Assembly: GCA_963170055.1 (NCBI GenBank)
Contig: CAUJGJ010000083.1
Span: 1,485,101-1,549,100 of the forward strand
Source of the DNA: Halisarca cf. caerulea
Taxonomy: Eukaryota; Porifera; Demospongiae; Chondrillida; Halisarcidae
Direction: 5' to 3'
Length of the DNA: 64,000 bases
Each line of letters starts with the position of its first letter. Position 1 is the first letter of the stretch. A model generated the notes under the pieces. The model worked only from the letters and a program-made list of their open reading frames with translations, was not told where the DNA came from and did no database searches. This document shows positions 50,690 to 63,036 of the stretch, in pieces. Position numbers and translations under genes: made by a program.

Positions 50690-53062
50690 GAAAAAAATTA
50701 CTTTCTATAGAAGTTAAGTTTGAAATGTTAAAGAGTATTCATCAATCTTATTGCAAAGAGAACATTAGAAATATAACTTCAAAATTAAGAACAGTGCAAA
50801 TTTGGCAAAGTGTATAATATCTTATAAATGAAATAGTAATTTTCCCTTTCTATGACCGTTAAGTTTAAAATGTTACAAAGTATTCATAAATCTTATTGCA
50901 AAGAGAATATTAGAAATGTAACTTTAAAGTTAGAAAATGCGCAAAATTGGCAAAGTTGATAATATTTTACAAATGAAATAGTAATTTTTCCTTTCTATAA
51001 ATGTTAAGATTGAAATGCTACAAAGTATTCATCAATCTTATTGTAAAGATAACGTTAGAAATATAACTTTAAAATCAAGAACAGCGCAAAATTGGCAAAG
51101 TGCATAATATCTTATAAAAGAAAAATGTAAATTTTACTTTCTATGAAAGTGAAGTTTGAAATGTTACAAAGTATTAATAATTATTATTGCAAAGAGAACG
51201 TTAGAAGCTAACTTTAAAATTAGGAAAAGCGCAAATTTGGCAAAGTTTATAATATCGTATAAATAAAATAGTAATTTTTACTTTTTATAAAAGTTAAGTT
51301 TTAAATAGTTACGTAGTATTCATCAATCTTATTGCAAAAAAGTAAGAAACATAACTTTAAAATTAGGAAAAGCGCAAAATTGGCAAATTATATAAAGTTG
51401 TTATTGTAAAAAAACGTTAGTGATACAACTTTAAAATTAATAACAGTGCAAAATTGGCAAAATTCATAATATCTTGTGATTGAAATAGTAATTTTGACTT
51501 TCTTTGAAAGTTAAGTTTGAAATGTTGCAAAGTATTCATAAATCTTATTGTTAATAGAACGTTAGAACTTTAATTCCAAGAACAGCACAAAATTTGCAAA
51601 GTTGATAATAACTTATAAATGGAGTAGTAATTTTGACTTGCAATAAAAGTTAAGTTTGTAATGTTGAAAAGTATTTATAATTCTTATTGCAAAGAAAACG
51701 TTAGACATACAACTTCAAATTTAAGAACAGCGCAAAATTGGCGAAATTCATAATATCTTATGGTTGAAATAGTAATTTTGACTTTCTATAAAAGTTAAGT
51801 TTGAAATGTTGCAAAGTATTCATAAATCCTATTGCAAAGAGAACGTTAAAAATATAACTTTAGTTTCGAGGACAGCGCAAAATTTGCAAAGTTGATAATA
51901 ACTTATAAATGGAATAGTAATTTTCACTTTCTATCAAAGTTAAGTTTGAAATGTTTCAAAGTATTTATAAATCCTATTGCAAAGAGAACGTTAGAAATAT
52001 AAATTTGAAATCAAGAACAGTGTAAAATTGTTAAAGTCCATCATATCTTATAAATGGAATAGTAATTTTGACTTTCTAAACAAGTTAAGTTAAATATGTT
52101 CAAAAGTATATAAAATTGTTATTGCTGAAAAAACGTTAGAGATACAACTTTAAATTCATTAACAGCGCAAAATTGGCAAAATTCATAATATCTTGTGATT
52201 GAAATAGTAATTTTGACTTTCTTTGAAAGTTAAGTTTGAAATGTTCCAAAGTATTGATAAATATCATTGCAAAGAGAACGTTAGAAATAAAAAATTAAAA
52301 TCAAAAACAGCGCAAAATTGGCAAAGTTGATAATATCTTATGAATGAAATAGTAATTTTTACTTTGTATAAAAGTTAAGTTTGAAACGTTAAAAAAAGTA
52401 TTTATAATTCTTATTGCAAAGAAAACGTTGGAGGTATTACTTAAAACTTAGGAAAAGCGCCATGTTGGCAAAAATCATACTATCTTATGATTGAAATAGT
52501 AATTTTGACTTTCTATAAAATTTAAGTTTGAAATGTTGCAGAGTATTCATAAATCCTTTTGCAAAGAGAACGTTAGAAACATAGCATAAATTTCAAGAAC
52601 AGCACAAAATTTGCAAAGTTGATAATAACTTATAAATGAGATAGTAAGTTTTATTTTCTATAAAAGTTAAGTTAGAAATGTGGCAAAGTATTTATAATTC
52701 TTATTGCAAAGAAAATGTTAGAGATACAACTTTAAATTTAAGATCAGTGCAAAATTGGTAAATTCCTAAAATCTTATGATTGAAATAGTAATTTTGACTT
52801 TCAATGAAAGTTAAGTTTGAAATGTTGCAAAATATTCATAAATCTTATTACAAAGAGAAAGTTAGAAATATAACTTTAATTTCGAGAACAGCGCAAAATT
52901 TGCAAAGTTGATAATAACTAATAAATGAAATAGCAATGTTAATTTTCTATCGAACTTAAGTTTGAAATGTTGCAAAGTGTAGATTAATCTTAGTGCAAAG
53001 AGAACGTTAAAAATATAACTTTAAAATCAAGAACAGCTCAAAATTGGCAAAGTTGATAATAT
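50690..53062. repeat. 146-bp satellite, block 2
   Basis: About 16 monomers with the same landmarks and moderate divergence between them. Small gains and losses shift the period by a few bases. No open frame above 60 codons. Confidence 0.9.
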
Positions 53063-54414
53063 GCAGGTAAGTTATGTGCACATCAAGCCCGAGACAAGAT
53101 GGCCGCCGAAAAAGTCGGTCGCGCGCACACACACACACACCTTAATTTTCTCCCTACATGAAGCGTAAACACTAATAACGAATAGATAGTATGCTACAGC
53201 AGCATTTCTAATTTACTTTTTTCTAAGTTCGATTATTGATAACTCATTTTTGAAATGGTAAAGAAGAACATTATCCAAACCATAGAAATTCGGCTTTAGC
53301 CAAAAAGGCGGAGTTCTAAACGCTGGTAAAGTGCTATGATTTTTACCTAGAATGGTTCCTAGGATCCATATCTAACTTTTCACCGTGGGGGATTTTGACA
53401 TAATTCTTTGTTCCTGAGATGTACAGCTATTTGTAGTTTTCGGAGAGAAGAAATTTACAAACACTTGCACATAAAACGAAAGGTATGAGCTATCGTAATC
53501 CCCAACGGTGAAAAGTTAGTCTTATCCTTTGTTAACAAGCGTACAAACTTACAAAGCTAAGAGTACCGTTTAGAAATCTGCCTTTTGGAAAGAAAACTGG
53601 TCGTCTAAAGCACTCGTCTTCCATTAGTGGTCACACGAACGTCAGGTGACTATTATCCGCAAACGTATCGTAGCGAAAGTATATGGATTTTCGTACGGAA
53701 AAGGCTGTGGTCAATCTGAAGTGCAATTCGGCAAAGGGATCAAGTGCGCGTAAAAATATCGAATAGAATACGAAACTGAAGTCTTTTGGAACTAAAATAC
53801 GCGCTTAGGCCACACAAAGTTAATAATATGTTTCTGGTCTTGGACATCTTTGAAAATTGACCAGGCCACCAGGGTTTTTATTTTTATTTTTTTCAATCTA
53901 GTCATTGAGAAAGGCGTTCATGCAAATATATTCATTATATCTGTGAACAGATGCTATTAATGCTACCAAGAATGTTGGATTGAAACAAGTTTAAAGATAA
54001 TACAAACTTATACAGCACAATTAGATGGGGAGTGCATGTCTGTATGGAACCAGACAGTCACTAGTCTCACAATAACACAATGGTTTTCATGTGTTCATGC
54101 TGAATACACATGCTTTACTTAATAGATTACAATATTTTGGTCGGAGTTTGAACCCAGCATGCTAACTGACTATTCTTTTAAAAAATACTTTTTTCTTTTT
54201 TCACCAAAAAATATTGACCAGGAAGGGGACCAGAAACTTAAAATTAACTTTGCAGGGCCTTATTCTACTTGCCTTGTTAGATAATCAAACCGCATCTTTA
54301 ATAGTCACGCAATCTGCACCTGATTACAGCTCGATAATAAGATGCAAATTGATTACATTGTGTGAAGCCACAAAAACGCCCTCTTACTGCTTGGTGTGCA
54401 CATAACCTACCTGC
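53063..54414. mobile_element. Foldback element D within the satellite (1.35 kb)
   Basis: The left end GCAGGTAAGTTATGTGCACA is inverted at the right as GTGCACATAACCTACCTGC. The satellite reads GATAATAT on the left and ATATCTTAT on the right, so ATAT is the likely target duplication. A second inverted pair lies inside (AAAAGGCGGAGTTCTAAACG near 53305 with CGTTTAGAAATCTGCCTTTT near 53570, and CTAACTTTTCACCGT near 53371 with ACGGTGAAAAGTTAG near 53503). The left arm has GGCCGCCG and CGCGCGCACACAC. I see no transposase. Confidence 0.75.
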
Positions 54415-54431
54415 ATATCTTATTAATGAAA

Positions 54432-54938
54432 TACCGTATAGCGGGAAATTTTCGCGGAGTAATATTTTCGCGGATTTTGCGGTTATCCCAACATTCACGA
54501 AATTTTTAATCCGCGAAATCTTAGCACCACACATGTACATCCACAGCTACGTCGGGCTCAGGTACGTACACGCTAGGTCCCTGCACTGTTGTTCTTTGTG
54601 TAGCAGCAGTTTCTCAACAAGCTGGTCGTGCTATATATACGTCGCTTTTTCCCTTCTTCAAACGAAACGATCAGGTGGAGCGTGCACACCTGAAGGTTTC
54701 ACCGTCCATTAGAAAGCAAAAGTAACCTCAAATCTTCCACTGAAGTGTAAATGGTGTAAACGGCTTTAACTTGTACTATTTCGTTCACACGATACTCTCA
54801 AAAGCTACTTTCCTACCATCACCTAAGAAAAAAATGGCCTCCTGAATTTTAGGGATCCGCGAAAATATTATCCGCGAATTTCAAGAAATAAGCCATTCGC
54901 GAAAGTTTTACCCTACGAAAATTTCCCGCTATACCGTA
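54432..54938. mobile_element. MITE with TACCGTATAGCGGG termini (507 bp)
   Basis: TACCGTATAGCGGGAAATTT at the left and AAATTTCCCGCTATACCGTA at the right. It has the same ends as the MITE at 42445-42760 but a different, longer interior. It sits 17 bases from foldback D and is flanked by satellite on both sides (TTATTAATGAAA left, GTAATTTAGAATTT right). Confidence 0.85.
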
Positions 54939-57690
54939 GTAATTTAGAATTTTTATTAAAGTTTAGTTTTAAATGTTGCAAAGTATTGATAAATGTGATT
55001 GCAAAGAGAACATTAGAAATATAACTTAAAATTAAGATAAGCGCAAAATTGGCAAAGTTGATAATAACTTACGATTGAAAAAGTAATTTTGACTTTCTAT
55101 AGAAGTTAAGTTTGAAATGTTGCAAAGTATTGATAAATCTTATTGCAAAGAGAACGTTAGAAATATCACTTTAAAATCATGAACAGTGCAAAATTGGCAA
55201 AGTTGATAATATCTTATTAATGAAATAGTAATTTATATTTTGTACAAAAGTTAAGTTTGAAATGTTGAAAAGTATTGATAATTCTTATTGCAAAGAAAAC
55301 GTTGGAGATATTACTTTAAATATAGGAACAGCGCTAAATTGGCAAAATTCATAATATCTTCTGATTGAAATAGTAATTTATACTTTGTTTGAAAGTTAAG
55401 TTTTAAATGTTGCAAAGTGTTTATAAATCTTATTGCAAAGAAAACGTTAGAAATCTAACTTTAAAATCAAGAACTGCGCAAAATTGGAAAAGTTAATAAT
55501 ATCTCATCAATGAAACAGAAATTTTGACTTTCCATAAAAGTTAAGTTTGAAATGCTACAAAGTATTCATAAATCCTATTGCAAAGATAACGTTAGAACTA
55601 TAACTTTAAAATCAAGAATAGCGCAAAATTGGTAATGTTGATAATATCTTATGATTGAAATGGAAATTTAGACTTTCTATGAAAGTTGAGTTTGAAATAT
55701 TGCAAAGTATTTATAAAATTTATTGCAAACAGAACATTTGAAATATAACTTAAAAATCAAGAACAGCGCAAAATTGACAAAGTTGATAATATTTTATCAA
55801 TGAAATAGTAATTTCTACTTTGTATAAAAGTTAAGTTTGAAATGTTGCAAAGTATTTATAAATTTTATTGCAAAACAGAACATTTGAAATATAACAAAAA
55901 TCAAGAACAGCGCAAAATTGACAAAGTTGATAATATTTTATCAATAAAATAGTAATTTCTACTTTGTATAAAAGTTAAGTTTGAAATTTTGCAAAGTATA
56001 TATAATTCTTAGTGCAAAGAAAACGTTAAAGGTATAACTTTAAAATTAGGAACAGCACAAAATTGGCAAAGTTCATAATATCTTATGATTGAAATAGTAA
56101 TTTTGACTCTATATAAGTTAAGTTTTGAATGTTGCAAAGTATTGATGAATCTGATTGCAAAGAGAATGTTAGAAATATAAATTTAAAATGAAGAACAGCA
56201 CAAAATTTGCAAAGTTGATAATATCTTATCAATGAAATAGTAATTTTGACTTTCTTTGAAAGTTAAGTTTGAAATGTTGCAAAGTATTCATAAATCTTAT
56301 TGCAGAGAGAACGTCAGAAATATAACTTCAAATTTAAGAACAGCGAAACTTGGCAAAGTGTATAATATCTTATAAATGAAATAGTAATGTTCCCTTTTTA
56401 TGATTCAGAAAGTTAAGTTTAAAATGTTACAAAGTATTCATAAATCTTTTTGGAAAGAGAATATTAGAATTGTAACTTTATAATTGGAAAAAGCATAGTA
56501 TTGGCAAAGTTGATAATATTGTACAAATGAAATAGTAATTTTTCCTTTCTATAAACGTTAAGATTTAAATGTTAGAAAGTATTCATCAATCTTATTGCAA
56601 AGATAACGTTAGAAATATAAATTTAAATCAAGAACATGCAGCGCAAAATTGGCAAAGTGCATAGTATCTTATAAAAGAAAAAAGTAAATTTTACTTTCTA
56701 TGAAAGTGAAGTTTGAAATATTACAAAGTATTAATAATTATTATTGCAAAGAAAACATTAGAAGCTAACATTAAAATTATAGGAATTAATTAAAGCTGAT
56801 AATATCTTATTAAAGAAATAGTAATTTTTACTTTCTATAAAAGTTAAGTTCGAAATGTGGCATAGTAGTGATGAATCTTATTACAAAGGGAACGTTAGAA
56901 AAATAACTTTAAAATTAATGTAAGCGCATTAGCAAAGTTGATGATATCTTATGATTGAAATAGTAATTTTTTACTTTCTATCAAAGTTAAGTTTGAAATG
57001 TTGCAAAGTATTTATAAATCATATTGCAAAGATAACGTTAGAACTATAACTTTAAAATCAAGAACAGCGCAAAATTGGCAAATTAAGTACATAATATCTT
57101 TTATATGAAATAATAATTTTGACTTTCTATACAGTTAAGTTTGAAATGTTGCAAAGTATTTATAATTCTTATTGCAAAGAGAACGTTAGAAATATAACTT
57201 CAAAATGAAGAACAGTGCAAATTTGGCAAAGTTGATAATATCTTATGAATGAAATAGCAATTTTTACTTTCTATAAAAGTTATATAAGTTTGAAATGTTG
57301 CAAAGTATTTATAAATCTTATTGCAAAGATAACATTTGAGATATAACTTTAAAATCAAGAACAGTGCAAAATTGGCAAAGTTGATAATATCTTATGAATG
57401 TAATAGTAATTTTTATTTTATATAAAAGTTAAGTTTGGAATGTTGCAAAGTATTATTTTTATAATTCTTATTGCAAAGAGAAAGTTAGAAATACAAATTT
57501 AAAATGAAGAACAGCGCAAATTTGACAAAGTTGATAATATCTTATGAATGAAGTAGTAATTTTTACTTTCTATGAAAGTCAAGTTTAAAATGTTGCAAAG
57601 TATTTATAAATCTTTTTGCAAAGAGAATGTTGGAACTATAACTTAAAAGTCAAGAACAGCACAAAATTGACAAAGTTCATAATATCTGAA
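54939..57690. repeat. 146-bp satellite, block 3
   Basis: About 19 monomers continuing the register of block 2. One pair around 55750-55990 is nearly identical, pointing to a recent local duplication. Confidence 0.9.
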
Positions 57691-57925
57691 TGAACATAGA
57701 GTAAAAGATGCCAATTCAGCCAGATACTAATTTGGTCACCTGACACTTTATACCGATAAAGGCTATGAACTTAGAACTGTCAACCATAACCTTCTATATG
57801 TACTGGCTGCTGTTAAATATTTAGGTGCTTCTGTTGTACCTTTCAGGAATAGGAGTGATTCATCTCCTGTGGCCAAATTGATGAATATTTGGCCGCTTGT
57901 ATGTAAAATTTGTCCACCCTGGTAA
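57691..57925. other. Non-satellite segment inside the array
   Basis: About 235 bases with more complex sequence (GGTCACCTGACACTTTATAC and so on). No inverted ends, no frame I recognise. It marks the switch to the variant satellite. Confidence 0.45.
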
Positions 57926-58688
57926 AGTTGCTTAAATCTTATAAAATGAGCTTATTAACTTTTATTTTCTGCGAATTACACAATTGCAAAGTATTCAAAT
58001 GTCTTTTTAAATTTTTAATGCTGCAAAATTTAAAATTATTTTAAGAATAAGATTGCCAAAGTTGTTATAATATCTTATAAAATGAACTTAGTAACTTTTA
58101 TTTTTTGCAAATTACACATTTGCAAAATATTCAAATGTCCTTTAAGAATGTTAACGTTGCAACATTTAAAATTATCTTAAGAATAAATTTGCCAAAGTTG
58201 CTAATATCTTGTAAAATGAACTTAGTAACTTTTATTTTGTGCAAATTACACAATTGCGAAGTATTCAAATGTCTATTTAAATTGTTAACGTTGCTAAATT
58301 GGAAAATTATTTTAGAAATAAAATTGTAAAGTTGCTAATATCTTATAAAATGAACTTAGTAACTTTTATGTTCTGCAAATTACACTTTTGCAAAGTATTC
58401 AATTGTCTTCGAAGAATGTTAACGCTGCAAAATATAAAATTATCTTAGAAGTAAAATCGCCAAAGTTTCTAAAATCGACTTAGTAACTTCTATTTTGTGC
58501 AAATTACATGTTTGCAAAGTATTCAAATGTCTTTTATGAATGTTAACGTTTCAAAATTCAAAATTATCTTAAGAATAAAATTGCAAAAATTGCTAAGATC
58601 TTAAAAAGTGCACTTAGTAACTTTTATTTTGTGCAAATTACACATTTGCAAAGTATTCAAATGTTTTTTTAAATTGTTAACGTTGCAA
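57926..58688. repeat. Variant satellite of about 135 bp
   Basis: Five to six monomers marked by AAATGAACTTAGTAACTTTT, TGCAAATTACACATTTGCAA, AGTATTCAAATGTCTTT and GTTAACGTTGCAA. The first landmark is at about 57944, 58079, 58216 and 58347. It keeps the words TGCAAAGTATTCA and CCAAAGTTG of the main satellite and is probably a derived or ancestral form. Confidence 0.85.
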
Positions 58689-60100
58689 GCACATGTGGGA
58701 CATGTCTGCGCTAATTAGGAGGTGTGAAAATTTCGGTCTTTTTTACAACTTCTGTTCTCGACTTGTAGAAGCTTTAAAGTATCAAAATAAGGCTGTATTA
58801 GTAGGCAGACATGTGAACTTCTCAAATGTTACCATTCCAAGCGTCTTATATGAATGCTGAAGCAGCTAGAACTGTTTTCCCGACCCCTATTCAAGAACAA
58901 AACGCTCAGAGTGATAACTGATGGAACGCTTTCTAAGACATTTTTCTCTTAAATCGCTCTAGCAAAATTTTTGCCAACTTTTCCATGTTGGGTATTTTGC
59001 CAATCGTGTTGAAAGCCGAGATCAGTGAAAACAGCCCTAAAATGACAACATTCAAGCGCCTGTAACTCGGGACTGGAGCAAAAACTTCAAATACTCAATA
59101 TGGAAAAGTTGTATAGCGCAAATAACTCATGGTTGGCTCTAACAAACCGACGCTACCCAGCAGAAAACTAAATTTCTAAAGACGATACGGTGGAGTTACA
59201 TGCCAGCATGTGACAATTCTGCGATGACGACAGAAAACGTCACTGTACCTTGGCTAAGCACTCGTATTCACCCGAATAACAGCCTCAACCACAGGATAAA
59301 CGCATGACTAATATTTTATCGGCACCGGATACGCTTCTCAGTTTGCATAGCGATAAATTGTAATTTTTGGGCGCTTACAAGTTATTAGTCACACAGTTAT
59401 CTTGTGATTCGAACTAATATTCGGATGTATACGAATGGGGAATCCGCGTTTAGTGACGTTTTCTGTCGTCACGGTTGCTCTGTCACATGCTTGCTTGTGA
59501 CTTAACTCGATTTTTCTTCTGAATCATAGTTTTCGGCTGGGTGCTATGTGAGGGAACAAGCTGGAGACAGTTTCTTGGTGTCAACTTCGAGCCATCGGAA
59601 ATATACAACTTTTCCATGCGGGTGAGAGAGAGATTTTGTTCCTTTCCCAAGTTACAGGAGCTTAAATGTTGGCTTTTGAGGCCAAATGGATCAGATCTCG
59701 GCTTTGGAAAGGAACGGTCAACTCACCCACATGGAAAAGTTGATAAATGTTTTGTTATAGCGATTTATGTTAAAAAATAGTCTTGGAAGCGTTCCGCCAG
59801 GTAGCACCCAGAGCGTTTCGCTTTTCAGCAGGGGTTAGGAAAACCTCAGTAGCTTCTTCGCGATAAAAGCAAGCCTTCCAAGAAGGTAATTGTACGAACG
59901 TCTACATGTCTGCCTACATCTTGATCCCTTTTTTGACTCTCTGCATCAACTACAAGTTGAGAACAGAAGCTGTAAAAAAGACCGAAATTTTCACACCTCC
60001 GAATTAGCGCGGACATGTCCCACATGCGTAATAACAAATTCCTCGCTACGCAAACTAAGGAAAGCTATCATAACAAATCTGGACGTGTCCCACATGCGAA
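58689..60100. mobile_element. Foldback element E, whole-length palindrome (1.41 kb)
   Basis: CATGTGGGACATGTCTGCGC (58692) with AATTTCGGTCTTTTTTACA is inverted at the right (TGTAAAAAAGACCGAAATT, then GCGCGGACATGTCCCACATG, to 60026). The arms continue to the centre near 59340: GACGACAGAAAACGTCACT (59225) against its complement (59453-59471), and AACTTTTCCATG (58977) against CATGGAAAAGTT (59731). The right end carries a second terminal repeat, GGACGTGTCCCACATGCG, ending at 60100. Satellite resumes directly after it. Open frames here are by-products of the palindrome. Confidence 0.85.
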
Positions 60101-61100
60101 ATTTAAAATTATTTTAGAAATAAAATTGTAAAGATGCTAAAATCTTATAAAATGAACTTAGTAACTTTTATTTTGTGCAAATTACACATTTGCAAGGTAT
60201 TCAAATATAACTTTAGAATCAAGAACAGCACAATATTGGCAAAGTTGATAATATTTTATCAATGAAATAATAATTTTGACTTTCTATAAAAGTTAAGTTT
60301 GAAATGTTGCAAAGTATACATAATTCTTATTGCAAAGAAAATGTTAAGAGATATAATTTTCAATTTAGGAACAGCTCAAAATTGCAAAGTTTATAATATC
60401 TTAGTAATTGAATAGTAATTTTTACTTTTTATAAAAGTTAAGTTTGAAATGTTGGAAAGTATTGATCAATCTTATTGCAAAGAGAATGTTAGAAATATAA
60501 CTTCAATATCAGGAACAGTGCAAAATTGGCAAAGTTGATAATATCGTATGAATGAAATAGCAATTTTTACTTTCTACAAACGTAAAGTTTGAAATGTTGC
60601 AAAGTAGTGATAAATCTTATTGCAAAGAGAATGTTCAAAACATAACTTTAAAATTGGGAACAACGCAAAATTGGCAAAGTTGATGATATCCTATAAATAA
60701 AATAGTAATTTTTACCTTCTATGGAAGTTAAGTTTGAAATTTTCCAAAGTATTTATAATTCTTATTGCAAAGAAAACATTAGAGATATAACTTTAAACAT
60801 AGAAACAGCGCTAAATTGGCAAAGTTCATAATATCTTATAAAATGAACATAGAGTTAGTTAAGTCTAGTTAGTTTCTATGTTCTATAAAAGTTAAGTTTA
60901 AAATGTTATGAAGTATGCAGAATTCTTTCTGGAAGGATAACGTAAGCAACATTACTTTTAATTTAGAACAGCACAAAATTGGCAAAGTCCTCAGTATCCT
61001 TCCAAATGAAGATAACAATTTCTATTTCCTATGAAAGCTTAGTTTGGAATGTTACAAAGTATTTACAACTCTTCTTGCAAAGATTCAACATTTCTTTGCA
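60101..61100. repeat. Satellite, block 4 (variant then main type)
   Basis: Begins with the end of a variant monomer (GAAATTTAAAATTATTTTAG), changes to the 146-bp type near 60195, and decays near 61100. About six main-type monomers. Confidence 0.85.
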
Positions 61101-62200
61101 AAGACAACTTTAACAAATTGCTGGTCCCGTCTATTTGTGTTTACCCCCCAAATTTAGCCGTTTCGCACCCATTCGAGATTCAACCATGCTCAAGTAAGTA
61201 ATATAAGTCACTTGTAAGATTAAACATGTCTAAACTATAGGCGCATTGACGTTTAAACAAGAAAGATAACTACAGGCAACAACAATGTGTCAGAATGCAA
61301 ATAAGTAAACGGTGACAACTAAACTTAAGTAACAAGCATACCAGTAGCCTTTCTGATCCAATCACAAGCCAGTTTGACGAAAGTTCCCTCACAAATGCTG
61401 CATGTGGCAACAACGTGTCAGAACGCAAATTAGTAAACAATGTTAGAATGTTATTGTAAAAAATTGTACAGTGTTCTCACCAGCCCTTTTAAGGAGGGTG
61501 GGCCACCCTCCTTAAAGTCTGGCTTAAACCATTTTTTCTTTAAGTACAGTCATTCCTTCTTTGTTCAGATACTTTTCTTAGTCAATATGTATATATATGG
61601 ATATGTCTCCTGTACCATAGATGTAAATTACTCGTACTCCAACTTTATTTTGATCCAATTCCAAGTACTGTCTCTGTCTCATGCTTACTATGTACGACAT
61701 ATCTCATCATTGTCACACTTTCACTGTGATTTTATTTTCAAGAAATGTATCCTATACCATCTTTAAATGGGCTAACAATATGCACTTTAAATTCCTACAA
61801 TTTTTATCACCAAGTCTCCATCATCATCCCTTTTCATCACTACGGTATATTTATTGGCATCTCTCTGGCTACACTGCAATGTCAGTGTATGTCCATCAAG
61901 CACATCACGCTTAACCCACAACACTTTTCCCCCGTTCTCATGTTCCCCCTGTGCTTGTAAAGTGTTTAATAATAATAATAATAATAATAATAATAGATTA
62001 GGTAAAACTGACACTGTGCATGTTATACACTTTGAGCAAGTTTCCTCCTTTACAAAGTATTAAATTATATAGAAGTGAAAACATTATATGGCAGCTGTGC
62101 ACTAGCCTACTATTGGCTTATACACAAATACCACCCTCTTTCATTCTTTCTCTGGTAACCACTCTGTTGTAAACAATGTTAGAATGTTATTAGACTAAGC
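61101..62200. other. Stretch to the right of the satellite, one TAA tract
   Basis: AT-rich, with only frames without motifs (61440-61766, 61681-61914). A (TAA)n run lies at 61969-61996, preceded by AAAGTGTTTAATAATAAT, which resembles the tail of RLE copy 1 (AAGTGTTTAATAATAAT). This may be the 3' end of some retroelement, but no coding part was found. Confidence 0.35.
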
Positions 62201-62235
62201 AATGTTAGAAAGCTATTGTTGGATGTGTATTCATT

Positions 62236-62284
62236 GATTTGAGCAAGGCGTTTGATAGTAACTATCAAACGCCTTGCTCAAATC
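62236..62284. repeat. Perfect 49-base palindrome on RT motif A
   Basis: GATTTGAGCAAGGCGTTTGA and TCAAACGCCTTGCTCAAATC form 24-base arms around one base. The left arm is the normal coding sequence for DLSKAFD. The right arm is an inverted copy inserted before HKLLL. Confidence 0.9.
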
Positions 62285-62389
62285 ATAAGTATTTCCCACA
62301 AGTTGCTATTGTACAAGCTGTCATGCTACGGGTTTGTTCAGGCTTCATTAAGATGGTTCCAGAGCTACCTAGAAGGAAGGAAACCGAGA

Positions 62390-62995
62390 GTGGTACTTTC
62401 TATTTTGCAGACCGTCCGCGCTGACGCGGACTCATACAAAAGATAGGAACAATGATTAGCACTCTAAAATGCGGACTTTAGGAGACCTAATATGCCTAAA
62501 ACATAACAGATATGATGCCTTACACCAAAAAAGCTTTTCTAAAGGCCACCATTCACCTTAAACCAACTCTAGAGTTCTCAAGGAAACAACTAAAAAAATC
62601 GTTTTCTGCGCCGTGTTTCACACACAATAGGAACAGTAACAGTTTCAATTCAACAGCAGAGCTGTATGAGCTCGATCTCTGAGCGAATTGCTGCCCTAAT
62701 GCAATTGCAAACAGCCTACAGTTTAGTCTGGCACTAGGTCTGGCGTAGCTGACCCAATTTCGTTCTAGTCTGGCGTAGCCGTCAGACTAATCTCGCTCAG
62801 TTCCGAACGAGAATTTGTCAACTACGCCCAGCTAGTTAGGGTCTATGCATAGATACTCGATCCTACACTGCTGGTCCATGCATAGAGGGTCTATGGTCTA
62901 TGCTAGTATCTGTCCTCAGTCCAGGAACTCTGTTCACACGGTCCGCACACTCGGTCTGCGTCCACGCGGACGGTCCGCAAAATGAAAAGTACCAC
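62390..62995. mobile_element. MITE or foldback with GTGGTACTTT termini (606 bp)
   Basis: GTGGTACTTTCTATTTTGCA and GACCGTCCGCG at the left are inverted at the right (CGCGGACGGTCCGC, then AAAATGAAAAGTACCAC). The interior has repeated CTGGCGTAGC words and a CTATGCATAG palindrome region. It interrupts RT coding between RVV and RVLYGRQ. Confidence 0.75.
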
Positions 62996-63036
62996 AGAGG
63001 GTGTTGTACGGAAGACAGACTTCAGATTGGTCGAAA

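Noticed and set aside
49860..61100. Regular spacing suggesting a CRISPR array
   Set aside because: Monomers are about 146 bases and similar over their whole length with no unique spacers, and no cas-like gene is present. This is a satellite in an animal-type genome.
61191..61210. Possible first exon: ATGCTCAA followed by GTAAGT
   Set aside because: Three codons before a consensus donor are too little evidence, and no matching downstream exon was found.
61787..62014. Minus-strand frame starting with a poly-Leu run, like a signal peptide
   Set aside because: The Leu run is the translated TAA tract at 61969-61996; the remainder has no known motif.
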